Shown: piece by piece, positions 23,651 through 36,723 of the stretch
Layout of the letters: each line of letters starts with the position of its first letter
How positions within the stretch are numbered: the stretch's first letter is position 1
Source: Daphnia carinata
Taxonomy: Eukaryota > Arthropoda > Branchiopoda > Diplostraca > Daphniidae
Direction: 5' to 3'
Assembly (NCBI RefSeq): GCF_022539665.2
Contig: NC_081331.1
Coordinates: forward strand, 2,948,501-3,012,500
DNA length: 64,000 bases
Position numbers and translations under genes: made by a program
Notes under the pieces: generated by a model
Database searches by the model: none
What the model was told of the DNA's origin: nothing
What the model saw: only the letters and a program-made list of their open reading frames with translations

Positions 23651-26600
23651 TGAAACCTTCAAAAAAAGGGGGGGGGGGAGCCTACCTGAAAAAGCAGCTG
23701 ACGTGATACAGGTGTGATCCGCTGACACGAGCAGATGGCGTCTAGCCGCACATTTCTAAAGAACTTAAAATATGCATAAATACTTTTAAAGAGACGAAAG
23801 AATGTGCAACAATAGCTCGGTGTTGGACAATCTGAATATTTTAAAATATACTAATGCCACATTAAAGATATACACGGAAATAAATAAATAAAGAGCCTGA
23901 AAATGTGTTTTTGCGTCACTGACGATGACTCGGCCACTCTACATCAGTGTTGCTATTGACCAAAAAAATAAGAAAACTAGCTGCATTACTTATATAGAGA
24001 AAACGTCTAAGCCTTCACGATTTTCTGTGAGGTAGACACTCCAAACAAAAGTGAACGCTTCTTCTTGATAAAAAAAAAAAACCTTCGATTGTTGTGATTC
24101 AATTCAGGAAATGATACGTTGCGCTCGACTGCCTTGGGCTTTGAATTTTCAAAATGATTGAGTTCAACTATTTCGGCTTCCCCCCTTTTTTCCCAAAATT
24201 TTCTACTACACACGACTGTAGTAGCAGTGGCTCCCGCTTGCTTAATCTACGATGGAAAAAAGAAGAGCGCAGGAGATATAATAACACACAGGGCCTTATG
24301 TTTATATAGTCATGAATATTTATACCACTACGGCCTACACGTATGTAGGTTTCCATGGCTCTGGGGCTTCCAAACGTTACAGCATATAAGTTATCCCCTT
24401 TTAAAATCTAAGGGTTGAAGAGTGGCCGTATAAAAGAAGAAGAAGAAAAAACCTATTACCGTACCTGTTGGAAACCCTTATCACATCGTATGGATGTGAA
24501 ACAATGTTTCCTCAAACCGAACCACCAAATTTGGGGCTTCAAGGTGAAAGATTTTATTCCTCCTCTTCATTTTGTTCTTCTTTTCTTTCTCTTGAAATCG
24601 TTTTTTTTTTCTATTTCGTCTTTCCCCCTTTTTTTCTTTTCGTCATCATTATCTTATCCGTCATCTCTCGTAATGCAGAGCTTTTTCAACATTCTTCTAT
24701 GAATGTTAAGTTTTTTTTTTCGGCGGCGGCTGAGTGTGCACGTCTGGCCAGCAAAATCAAATGTCACGACCGACGGGCGACAAGGGTGGCGCGCGTCCGC
24801 GTTAAATTTCTACGCTCGTTTTCTTCGTGTTTGTTCTTCTTCTTCTTCTTTTTATCTAAGCAGGTTTTTCATTCGAAAAAAAAAGAATAAATTTCAAGGT
24901 TTTTGTTCCATCATTTTTTTTTTTTTTTAGCTTGGAGTAGTTGACTGCCAATCAACTTCAGTCCTGTCTACCAATTCCTCAGCAACGATATTTTGTGATT
25001 ATGGGAAAAAGAAAATATTCAACTATACGTGTGCATTATATCTAAACTGGTTCCAGCAACCCGCTAGCGATGGCTGTACCTTCCGATAATAACCTCTCCC
25101 ATCATTTTTTTTGGTTTAACACTAGTTCTATAATGCTGAAAAAAACAAAACAAAAACAAGGTATTAAATTACATAACGTTTTTGGGTAGTCCTAAATTTT
25201 AGTGACAGCTGTTACGGATAGACGAAAACGGCTATGGTAATTGGTTGCCCAAACCCAATTCCATAGAAATTGAAGTTTTTGTTTTTTTTGGCGTGGTACA
25301 AAGTGATAAAGCTCGAATTGAATAGGGTGTCGATCTTGTGTGAATGATAATTGGGAAAGTCGGACAACAGGTCAGAATGCATCGGCATTTGCTTATATTA
25401 AAATTTTTTCCTTTCTATTCGGTAGAGCAGATCGGCTAAAAACGGGAGGAAAACAAGAGATGATAACAGCAACGATAAATAACACCGGATTCGGCTACCC
25501 TACCTAATAACAACTGTAGGCTGTAACCAATTGCATGACAACAATCTAAGGGTAAAGAGGTAAAACAACGGACCGTGAAAAATTTAAATAAAAAATTGGG
25601 GATAAAAAAGAATGTACGTGAAACAGCGCGATGAGGTCAGTAAGGAAATCAATTAAGCTCAAACGATATTAAATGTCATTTCCGGGACAATGGGCGGCAC
25701 TCAAGTGTTTCCACACAAATTCTTCCCTTTTCTTTTGAATTTTTCCCCGGGAAAAAAATTGTGGTTAACATTTAATTTTAATTTGTGACTCGACGGGCGT
25801 CACGCAGTTTTCTTTTCTTTTAAATTTAAAACGCCACTCATCGACTTTGAGATACCGCGTTCGCTATTGTTAGTGCGTTCCTTGTCTTTGATTGTTGCCG
25901 AGGTGCGTCCGCGCGCACAAAAAATCCAGCGGTCTCCCGCATTGATGATGCACCTCTTCACGAAACAGGTTGTATGTGATCTAAACGCTAACAGAGAATG
26001 CAAAGCATAGAGTCATCGATATAAATCCACGAGCCTCACCCGCGCCGTTAAGTTCGTGGTACGCCCTTGACATTTTGCAGTGGACATGACGGAAATCCCG
26101 AAATGTTGCATTCACATCCGCTCGTGTGAAATCGGGGGGGAAAAAACGAAGTCGATTTTATTTCTGAATGTCTCCGCAGAAAAACGAGAAACTCGTCCGT
26201 GTGGGTTTGTTAAGCAATAACAAGCGAAACGATAAATAGCAAGAAGGAAAAAGAAAAAAGAAAACAAAAAAATTGGGATACCGAAGGCTTTTCCGTTATC
26301 CCACCCGGCTGATTGCGCTGCAATTTGCAGCATCTAACGAACTATAAATCATTAACGCACACGGAAACGCTTTTTTTTTTCACGTAGAGAAGCAGACATT
26401 ATTGCATAACTGGTATAAGCCACCGCGGAACGAACGGAAATTAATCCCACATTTACACACACAAAATTAATGAATTATTACGTTAAAAAACAATGTTTTT
26501 ACCTCAATCAAATGTTAGTGCGGTTGTGTAATCAAGTCAGTGACACACTTCATCAGCATACGCAGCGACAGATGGTATAAGGTTCATGATCCCTATACTT

Positions 26601-29600
26601 TAACAACAACGACAAAAAAAATAACATGTTTTTTATTTTTCCACGTTTTGTCTGAGGGTTCGAAAGATCATTGGCTTTACCTTTTTCTTGGACCCATCGG
26701 GGTCGCCCGGAATAAAAGGAGGAAAAAAAAAAGCCATTTTTTGTGTGTGTGTGTGTGTGTTGTTGTCCATGTATATATACATAGTATATATACCCTTTTT
26801 TAGAGATAGGACCGGAATTCAGGACAACACAGTTAAATGGACACACATACAAGAAAGGAAAAGAAAAGGGTTGTCTGTTGTATGTAATATCGTAAACAAG
26901 ACCAGCTGACAGCCTCAAATGGGTATTGTGGACAGACGGTCAGGAACAGGCAGCAGATTTGTGTGCAGGCAAGCGGCTGATTCAAATTCTCGTTTTGGAA
27001 TGTTTCCCTTCTTGAAAAAAAAAGTGGTCAATTCGGGTCAGCCTCCATGCCTTTTAACCAATTTTCGTCTCTTTAAACATAAAAAAAAATTGGGAAAAAA
27101 AAAAAAAAAAACAGTTTCTTTCTTCCTTCTTAGAATTACCGTTGTTTTCATGGCCGGAAGGCAACAACACGCACACAAAAAAAGAAGAAAAGATGAGAAA
27201 ATTGAAACAGAAATTCTCACAAAGTATATATACGGCATTACCTTGAGATGAAGCGGCGTAATGTTTGTAATCGACCGACTTCTGGAACGTCCAGCTGGAG
27301 GACAACTGCAATCAAGCGCGTCTGACGCAACGAACGACGCTCGTTCGCTCGCCATCATCATTATTAGCGTGACCATTTCTTCCACCTCTCTAATCTCTCA
27401 TCGCGCCTGCAACCATTTGCATAGATTCTATATAAGGCGGAAACGCGTGCCTCTTGTTTTCTTTTCTTTTTTTCTAGCTCTCGCAAGTAAGTCGACATCG
27501 TTCGCGAGGAAACGCAGGCCTCCCGCCCTTTGCCCGCTAAAAAGAGTTCAAACTAAATACTCCCATAACCGTAAAAAAAAAAATGAACAACAAACACTAG
27601 ACAACAAATAATGGGCCGTGATTATTATCGTGCAGTTTGCACGCCGATGGATTTAAGAAGAAAAAAATTGTTAATTTGCATTTAAATTTTTTGGGGTTAT
27701 ATTGCAGCGTGAAAAAAGGCGACCGCCGATCGCGTGAATGACCACCATCAACCAAGTTGACGGGCATGTTTGAAAAGTAGGATGAACGATTTCTCGAAGA
27801 ATATCCCGCCAACGGTATTTGTGGGATGGCCGTGAAAAATGGCCAAACATGAAACTACAACTTGTCATAACTCTCGCTCGACTGGAACGCGATTTTGCGG
27901 CGTCTGTTTATTGTAGGAAGGACCTGTATATCTCTGATCATCTGTTGCCGTCCAGACACCCCCTGATTTTCGCTTTGGCGGAGGAGAAAAATCCCGAAAC
28001 ATGGGGTCCTCGAGATTTACGGTACCAACGTCCCGTAGTTTCATCAAACAAAATGAACAACGACAAGAAATTGAGTGAAGGCAAGAAATACCGAACTCGC
28101 ACAACGGAAAAAAAAGAACGTGTAAGAAACGCACGTTCACGGTCAACGTCTGGCTCTTCTTTTTATAGCAGCGGGTTGTCGACGTGAGGAGGGAACAACT
28201 CGGTTGTGACGACAGATGCATCTGACGTGAGCAACTGGCATTAAACACGAAAAACTGGAAACAGGGTATTTAAATGTATTCAAGATTTCTCACAGCGCTT
28301 ATTAAAGACCAGTTCCTTCTCTCCCCTACAACGAATGGTAATTTTCTTGTATTTTTCTCGCTTTCAAGTGTGACGCCTTCGTTCTTGCGTCCAGTTCAAA
28401 ATGCAAATGAGGATAAAGGCATTATTCACGATGCTCTACAGACACAGCCAACCGAGTGTTTACGGATAGCTGCTTCACTGCAATCTGACTTGTGCTCCAC
28501 ATTCTACTCGTCTTCATTGTTATCATTTTTCTTTTTCAAGTGAAAAAAAAAAAAAATGCAACACGCGTGGCTCACATTTTCTCGATTATTTTCATTTAAT
28601 GAAAAGAGATGAGACATACAAGCAGGTTAAAGTCCCGACACGTATACGCTTCAGGCGCTCCATCAAAATGATGATCGTCGTGAAATCATGTCACTGATTT
28701 TTTGTTGCCAAAAACGAAATGGATTCTTCATTTCAAAGGCCAAAGAAAAAAACGGTAACCATATCACGCAACGATGCCTTCACGCTCTTCCCCAAAACAC
28801 ATACTATATAAGCATAACGTGATAGAATTACCTGTAAACGATGCCGAACGAATCTCAAGTCAGGGAGCGATTGAGTTAGAAAAAGGCCGAAGAGTTTTGA
28901 CCTACTTTTTTCTTCTTTCCCCGCTCGCCCCAAAGAAAATGTTAAACATTTTTTTATTTATCGAATGAGGCGATTCGCTTGCGTCACCCCAATGTTATTT
29001 GTCTTTTTTTTCCCCTCCCTGTAAATAACAAACAGCACGCGGAATTTTTTTTTTTAAAAAGAAAAGGAACGCACTCTGATCCTTAACACATGCGATGCGT
29101 TCGACCAAAGAGAGTTGGCGCAAGAGGGGGGGAGGGGGAGGAGAGCCCACATCCGGGTCCGATTATTACATCTGCTCCCGCACCAGGCACCCCGAAAAAA
29201 AAAAAAAAGAAACGGTGCTGCATCATTTTCAGAGAGGGCAATATGTACAACACATTGAACTTCAAGGTCTCTACAGTCAAGAAAGGTCTGTAACACCCAC
29301 GTTTAATCACGATCATCATCGAAAGCATGATCGGCGAAGGACTACCTGAATTTCGGAGTTGTTTGGCCTTGCAAATCGTGTAATTCGAATTCATTTTTTT
29401 TTTGCTGCGGATTGAAAGAAAGAGAGAACGACAGTTACATCGAAACTAAACACGAGAACGAGAGAGAGGAGTAGGGGCATACACACAAACAGAAGGAAAA
29501 AGGAGGGCATTTGATAAAAATCGTGAAGAGACACGCACACATATTCGCACCTGGGATATGAAAATGGGGGAAAAATAATGGCGATGCAGCAACTCGCCGT

Positions 29601-30510
29601 TTGGAATGAATAAATTGCGAATTCAGCTTCATTACTTTCGAATGTTTCCCCTCGACATAATGAAATGAAAAATAGTAAGGAAAGAAGTTATCATCGAGAT
29701 GATGAGACACGACTAGCATGAATTTCAATTAGAGGGGGAAAATGGAGGGGGGGAGGGCTAACTGAGAACCACCTACATACGCTCCTCAATCTCTTCTCGA
29801 CATCAAAACAGGAAAGAACACAGCACACATCATTTATGGAAAAATAGAGGAGGAGGAGAATTTTTAATGAAGACCCACGCGCCATGGATAGAAAACCTGG
29901 AATATCAACTCGTTTTTTTTCTTCTAAAAAGAGAGCAAATGCCAACAAAGATGATAACATCAATGCCACCTCCGATGGAATGACATGTCTGGATCCTTCA
30001 CTCTTGCGTCTCGTGCACGATGACAAAAAGGTTCCTCTACCCGTCATGATTTTTGCATGATGGCGATATTCATCGGAATAGCTATTTTTAATTTTCTCTC
30101 TTTTTTTTTTGGCCCTGTAGATCTAAGCTTTTCCTTTTCTTCTAAACACGGGTTCCTGAGTTTACGATTGACAGGTTAAAGTAATCCATCATGGAGCGGG
30201 TTTTTCTCAACACACCGAAACAAGTGGGGACGAAAAGAAGTGCGGCTTTTCGAAAGCTAAGACTAAGACAAATTAAAGGTGCACTATACCAAGATTTTTA
30301 TCTCTAAATATTCTCCAAGGCAAAGGGAATATCAAGATCTTTAAAAAAAGAAAAAAGCAAAAAAAAATTAGAAGCTAACGAAACAAAAGAAGAAGCTAGG
30401 TAAGGAAACAGAAGGATAGGAAAGAAGAGCCGGTTGTAATAAATATAACGCCGAGAGCTTTGCTTAAGTCAGGAGTTGTTAGGGTGTTCAGCGTTTCTTT
30501 TTGCTTTAAT
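23651..30510. other. Gene-free stretch before Rab2
   Basis: No supportable gene. The stretch contains AT-rich DNA, A/T runs, a GT microsatellite (26742-26760) and scattered short open frames without domains. A TATATAAGG sequence near 27430 resembles a TATA box, but nothing downstream reads like a gene. The last few hundred bases are probably the 3' UTR of Rab2. Confidence 0.5.
25686..25701. repeat. Second copy of the GGGCGGCACT 16-mer
   Basis: GACAATGGGCGGCACT differs by one base from the copy at 22179-22194. It is followed about 45 bp later by a TTTTCCCCGGGAAAA palindrome-like stretch. Both copies are therefore associated with CCCG/CGGG inverted sequences. Confidence 0.45.
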
Positions 30511-31400
<890 letters not shown>

Positions 31401-33216
31401 TTTGTGTTTTTTGGGAAGATAAAGAAAAACAGCAAGAGAAAAGAGCTACTGCGTGTGATTTTGACGAAACAGATGTCTTAAGTTGCAACTAATGACACGA
31501 TAGTGCGGTTGCCCTAAAGCTCAAAATTCAACCGCATCGTCATCATCGACAATCGACCAACAAAAACTCACGACAAATCGACACGACGGCGCACGAATGC
31601 CTTCAAACGTTTTGATTACATTAAGCTATATAATCGGTAATGCAGATGATGGCCACTTTCCACGGTAATGTGATCTCGAAAAATCGTAATTTAATTTATC
31701 AACGGATTAATTTACAAGAAATAATGTCTGTTGAAATCAAAAGATCTGGGTTGTACATTGAACGTAACCATTCATGCTATATTCTGTTGTCATGCCATAA
31801 TCCGCATATTCAACTCAAACAATAAAATCAATACCACCATAAACAAACGTTACGTCATCACATGTTTCTTGTTTATTTTCCATCGCTAAAGGTTTTTACT
31901 TTATGGTTAAGAATTACCATATTTTTTGCGAGAATATCACGCTCTGGTACAAGCCAAGCCAATAAAGCATTTCCCTACGCGCCAGGCTTCCACGTCATGC
32001 CCCATAGGCTGTGCTGTTTAATGGGATGAAACTGAATGACACCTGGTTAATCGACCGAGGTCTTACGTCACTGACATTCTTCGTTCTCCAGTCTTTGAAT
32101 TGATCAATGAAAAGTCCCGTCATTCTACGTGAGAAAAAGCTACGCTACTTCCGTATCATTGGCCTTATTTGCTAACTCGTGTAATCGATAATCCTCGTCT
32201 ACGCCGCTTCACTGAATGGGTGGCCCACACGAGAGCTGAGTAAAAACTTGAGGCTATAAAAGGTCAACGGAAACTAAGGTAATAAACCAAAGACCAGGGT
32301 CGTCGAAATGAGAAAATAACAATTAAAAAATTTAAAGATAAACAAACAAAGAAAATGTCATTTTGATATTATATTATGGCTCGACTCTCTCAATGTTACT
32401 CTCGAAAAATACGTCCATCGTGGGTTGGTATACAATACACGATTGAAGCTACAAAGTTTAATATTTGCAAATGTTTTAGTAATCGATTCGAAAAATTTCG
32501 TTCAGCCAGTGATTGAAATCGCATTGTTTTTGTTTTTCCAAGATACACAACAGGAACAATGTTAGCATAGGGTGAATGAGCGTCTACTCCACCCTATGTC
32601 GTATCTGATGGGCGTGGTAATTCCGAATGCGGAAGGTTCGGATATTTCCTGAAATGGAAACACATCACTTCCGCAGTTGATAACGAGGGGAGTACAATTT
32701 GAAGGTGGATATAGGGGAAAAGGAACTAGACATAGACACATACAAAAAAAAATGTGAAATGGTTGTCGTTTTTATCCAAATACATCAGTCGATTGAATCA
32801 TCGACCAAACACGACCGTCGCGTGAGGAATTGCTATCTAGTTTACGACTAAATCATATCCCTTAATATTTTATCATACAATTCGCGCCATCTTGACAAGA
32901 ATTAACAATGAGAAATGCTGAAATCTGCTCGATTCGTCTTCCCCATTGGCAAAATATTAAAGGGAACCTGAGATACCTGGTCATACCAAAATAAGATATT
33001 TCTAGAAAATAAAAGAAGAAAAAAATCGGGTGGGGTATCTGGAAAGTGTAGACTAGAGTCTCGTATCAAAGAAAAGTTATTTTGTTCGTATGGCAAGTGT
33101 CGAAAAAGTGACGACAAAAAAAAAATAGCTGTATGTAGGGAAAGAGATATCACCCATTAGAAATTGCTTTTTTTTTTCTCTTGAAAAGGAGAGGCCAAAT
33201 GATTCAAATCCTGTTA
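31401..33216. other. Intergenic: Rab2 5' region and MAPK15 3' region
   Basis: No gene is seen. The Rab2 promoter and 5' UTR should lie just above 31400, and the 3' UTR of MAPK15 just below 33217. A TATAAAAGG on the plus strand at 32255-32263 looks like a TATA box but has no recognisable initiator or gene after it. Confidence 0.5.
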
Positions 33217-36200
33217 TCATTTGATACTTTGACGCAGTTCTTGCAAAGCCGATGCCGTGATGGTGCCGTGCGACGACACGAACTTGCTCGTTCCCGTAAT
33301 TCCGCCTACGTTTGTTGCTCCAGCACTAGTCGTCAAGTTAGAGACGTTGTTCAACGAAGTGAATTGCCTCTTGCCAAACGTCGGTGCGGGCCGAGGGATT
33401 TTATTGTCACGGACGACGCCCGTCGTTGTGCTGCCAAGCGCCTTTTCCGCCGAAGTTGCCTAATACCAATACAACAATCCGTCTCATTCGGGTGGACAGT
33501 AAACAATTTTATGATTTGCCAAAGATATGCTTGTGGCGTAATTAGAAGCCTCAGAGCACATAACGGGATTATTACCCGTGGGATAGTCACCGTCCGTGTA
33601 ATGACAGGATTGTCTAAACTTCGGCTGAATAGGTTTTTCCCATAGCGGCCAGCAAATCTCGACGCTGTTGTGCTGGTTTGCGACGAGGCTGGAACCCCGG
33701 CCGAACGAAGTGGAGGTTGTGCGTTGCTGACAGTTGCCCGACAACTCGTATTGCTAATATTGCAATTCTGTTCCATGCTGGAAGCAAGCAAATGGCTGGC
33801 TGAACAACTCGTCGTTAACGGTGAACCTGATCCCCAAAATTATTTCATTTATTCATCAAAATTATTCGAAGATTACGAGGTTTTACCTTTGCTGTGATCC
33901 GAGTCAGTTGATGAGTTGGACAGATGGTACTTGACTAAGCAATGACCAGAATGCGATCGGGGAATTGCGGCGGATGGCGAAGATAATTTATTGGAGCTCA
34001 ACACTTTCGAAGATTTTTCCCTATTCCGCATCACATCATCCGAATGTCTGCTCACCAACTTGCGATCTGGAGGACGAGGCAAATCAACCGATCGGTTGTT
34101 TCCTAACGAACCACCGGACGAATCGGCCGGAATGCTACTGTACTTTATCTTCGATTGTTGAACACGAGCCTCTGATGACAAATCTACGCTGGATTTTGTT
34201 TTCGGAATCGTTTTACTCGTTTCTTTCGGTGAGTTCTTGGGTGAAGATGAATCCGTGTTGGAATCCCGGATGAATTTAAAGGGCGATAGCTCGCGGATTT
34301 CCTGCCGCTTTTGATAGGCAATTACTTCGTAAAGTTTAGTTCGATATTCGTCCACAGTTAGCTGAATGGCATCGCTTAATGTTGGCACGACGTCGTGATC
34401 CAGGGCTGGCTCTCTTTCAGGTTTGTGGAATGCCCGGACGTACGGATGTTCAAGCGCTTGTTCGGCCGTTAAACGTTTGTGCGGATTGAGGACTAGCAGC
34501 TTTTCCAGGAGATCGATGGCATCCACAGGAGCAGCAGCCAAAATGGTTCGAAGTGGTTGTTTGGGTACCATCATGGATTTCTCCAGCAGGGTAGACGCAT
34601 AGCCAGAGCTAAGCGATTGTATATCTGTGTAGTAAAACAAAATAAGAGTTATCTTCTATCTAAAGCAATAACTTATGCGTTTGCACAAGCCATTTAAGTA
34701 GAAAACTTGCCTTCTTTGGATGGTGGAGGAATCGAGGCCATGATCTTCTCCAATTGATTGAGCGTAGAAGTGCCGGGAAAGAGTGGCTGGCCGAGGAGTA
34801 TTTCGCCTAATATGCACCCCAAACTCCACATGTCCACACCTTTCGTGTACCTAAAAAAAGAAAACATCATTTCAAAAATCAAATCATTCTGGTTCTTTTT
34901 AATTTTTTTTTTGTTATCTTTTGAAAAAATGGCATGAGCGGACCATTTCGAGAGGGTTTAGTTGCCTGGAAAAGGAAAACCAAAAGGCGTCGTTATTACC
35001 GTTTGGAAGCCAGCAGGATCTCTGGCGCCCGATACCATCTGGTTGCCACGTAGTCGGTCATCACGTTATCCGCCTGGCCTTCTTCACAGTCCTGGACCAG
35101 AGAACGGGCCAGTCCGAAATCGGCTATCTTACATCGACAGTCTGCGTCCAACAGGATATTCGAAGGCTAAATAAAATGGCATTCGTTTCAATTTGAAAAC
35201 TCATTTAAGTACATACAAGACATTTCAAAAAGGATCTCCACTATTTTCTTCGTTATGAACCCGTGACGAATGTTTTTTAATACCAAATATAAAAAAGCAA
35301 GGTGTCGCGTCGTAAATCATCTTTGTTTCGACTAACCACCCGCCAAGTTAGAAGTACGTTTAACTTTTAAGCCAGAAAAAAAAATTTCTTTTTAACATTT
35401 GAGAAACGTCGTGTTTACTTAGTTTTAAAGACTGAACAAAACACAGCTGCCTTTTCGAGACATATGGTTGTCTGTGTTTTGTTATTCGTTTCTTTTTCAT
35501 TGAATTTCGCAAAGGGGCAAAGAGGTAGATAGCGTTGTCAAGGTGAATGTACACAAAAAAGGTGTCGTGATAGTTAAAGCCTGCACGTTTTCAAATTGAA
35601 TGCTAATGCAGCGGATGGCAAACCAGTCGAACTGAGTTAGCAGATAAATAGATATAAAAAAAAACCTTTTGATCACGATGAATCACGTTGCCAGAATGCA
35701 GGTACTTGGTGGCCCGAAACAACTGATACAAAATGTATTGCTTATGCACTTCTTTGAGGATGTTTCCACGTTTGATGACATTGTGCAAGTCCGTGTCTAT
35801 AAATGGCAAAATTCAAATTTAGATTAACACAAACAAAATCGATCAATTCTTTTACCCATATATTCGAAAACGAGGTAGATGTCTTTGTCGTTATCGGCTC
35901 GATGGACGTCCAGCAGACGGATAATGTTGGGGTGATCGCCAAAGTGTTGCAGGAACATGATTTCACGGAAAGTCCGTTGGGCGTCCGTCTGATTTCGGAA
36001 GGCATCTACGTACATAGACCAAGAACATGAAACACGAGTTTTGGGCATGGACAATCAGTCACGTGAAGAGCGGATGGCCGTGTAAACAATCACGTTACAA
36101 TCCAATCGGCCGCTTGTGAACCGCAAATAGAACAAAGTCGATGAAAACAAAGAAAAAATGTACCGAAAATTTTCTTGACGGCCACGACGCTGCCCGTCTT

Positions 36201-36723
36201 CTTGTCGACGGCTTTCCAGACGATTCCGTAAGCCTAATAATTCACGTCAAACAAATAGATATGAATGACACGTGTTTTCCCGATTAGAAAAGGGATAAAA
36301 CTTTTTTGAACGGACAAGGGGGAAAACGAAGACGGACACAAAGATGAAGAGATGCGTGTTTGGCGTGACGTTATTCCCGCTCGTCCGTCAATATTATACG
36401 AAGATGATTAGACGTGTATATGACAACAAAAACATACGAACACGTTTTCCCCCTTTCTAGTACTGAATTTTAAAAACAAAATCCAAAATTCCGTTTCACC
36501 TTTTTCGACACAACAATCAAATTTGAACGCAGCCAAAAATGGGTAACGAGGCCGCAACGAAATAGAACAGGAATTTTACATAATAACGAAAGTGAACCTA
36601 ACCGCCCGATCAATCAAACAAAAGCAATGAAAGAAAACAAAAATGTCATACGCCTTTGCCGAGCCGCTTTTTGACATCGTAGCGCTTGCTGATGTGCATA
36701 TCCACTTCGCAAATGTCAGCCAT
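33217..36723 (-). CDS. MAPK15: Mitogen-activated protein kinase 15 (ERK7/ERK8)
   Basis: This is a 653-residue atypical MAP kinase in nine exons: 36723-36652, 36233-36164, 36005-35856, 35796-35666, 35166-35000, 34850-34711, 34624-33887, 33826-33576 and 33459-33217. The first eight are secure. The last junction is chosen by frame; a GTGACT donor 12 nt before the chosen GTAATA would also work. Kinase motifs are [15 protein letters not shown], the ERK7-specific HRDQKPSN catalytic loop, ADFGLARSL, activation loop [14 protein letters not shown], and [11 protein letters not shown]. The last three exons encode a long Ser/Thr/Lys-rich tail, as in ERK7. Family members are constitutively autophosphorylating and act in ciliogenesis, secretion and starvation responses. 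The tail is longer than in human MAPK15 (about 544 residues). Intron 6 is GC-AG and intron 4 has a poor donor. Confidence 0.95.

Noticed and set aside
27261-27611. 116-codon plus-strand frame near a TATATAAGG
   Set aside because: Composition is not coding-like, no family is recognised and no splice partners are seen.
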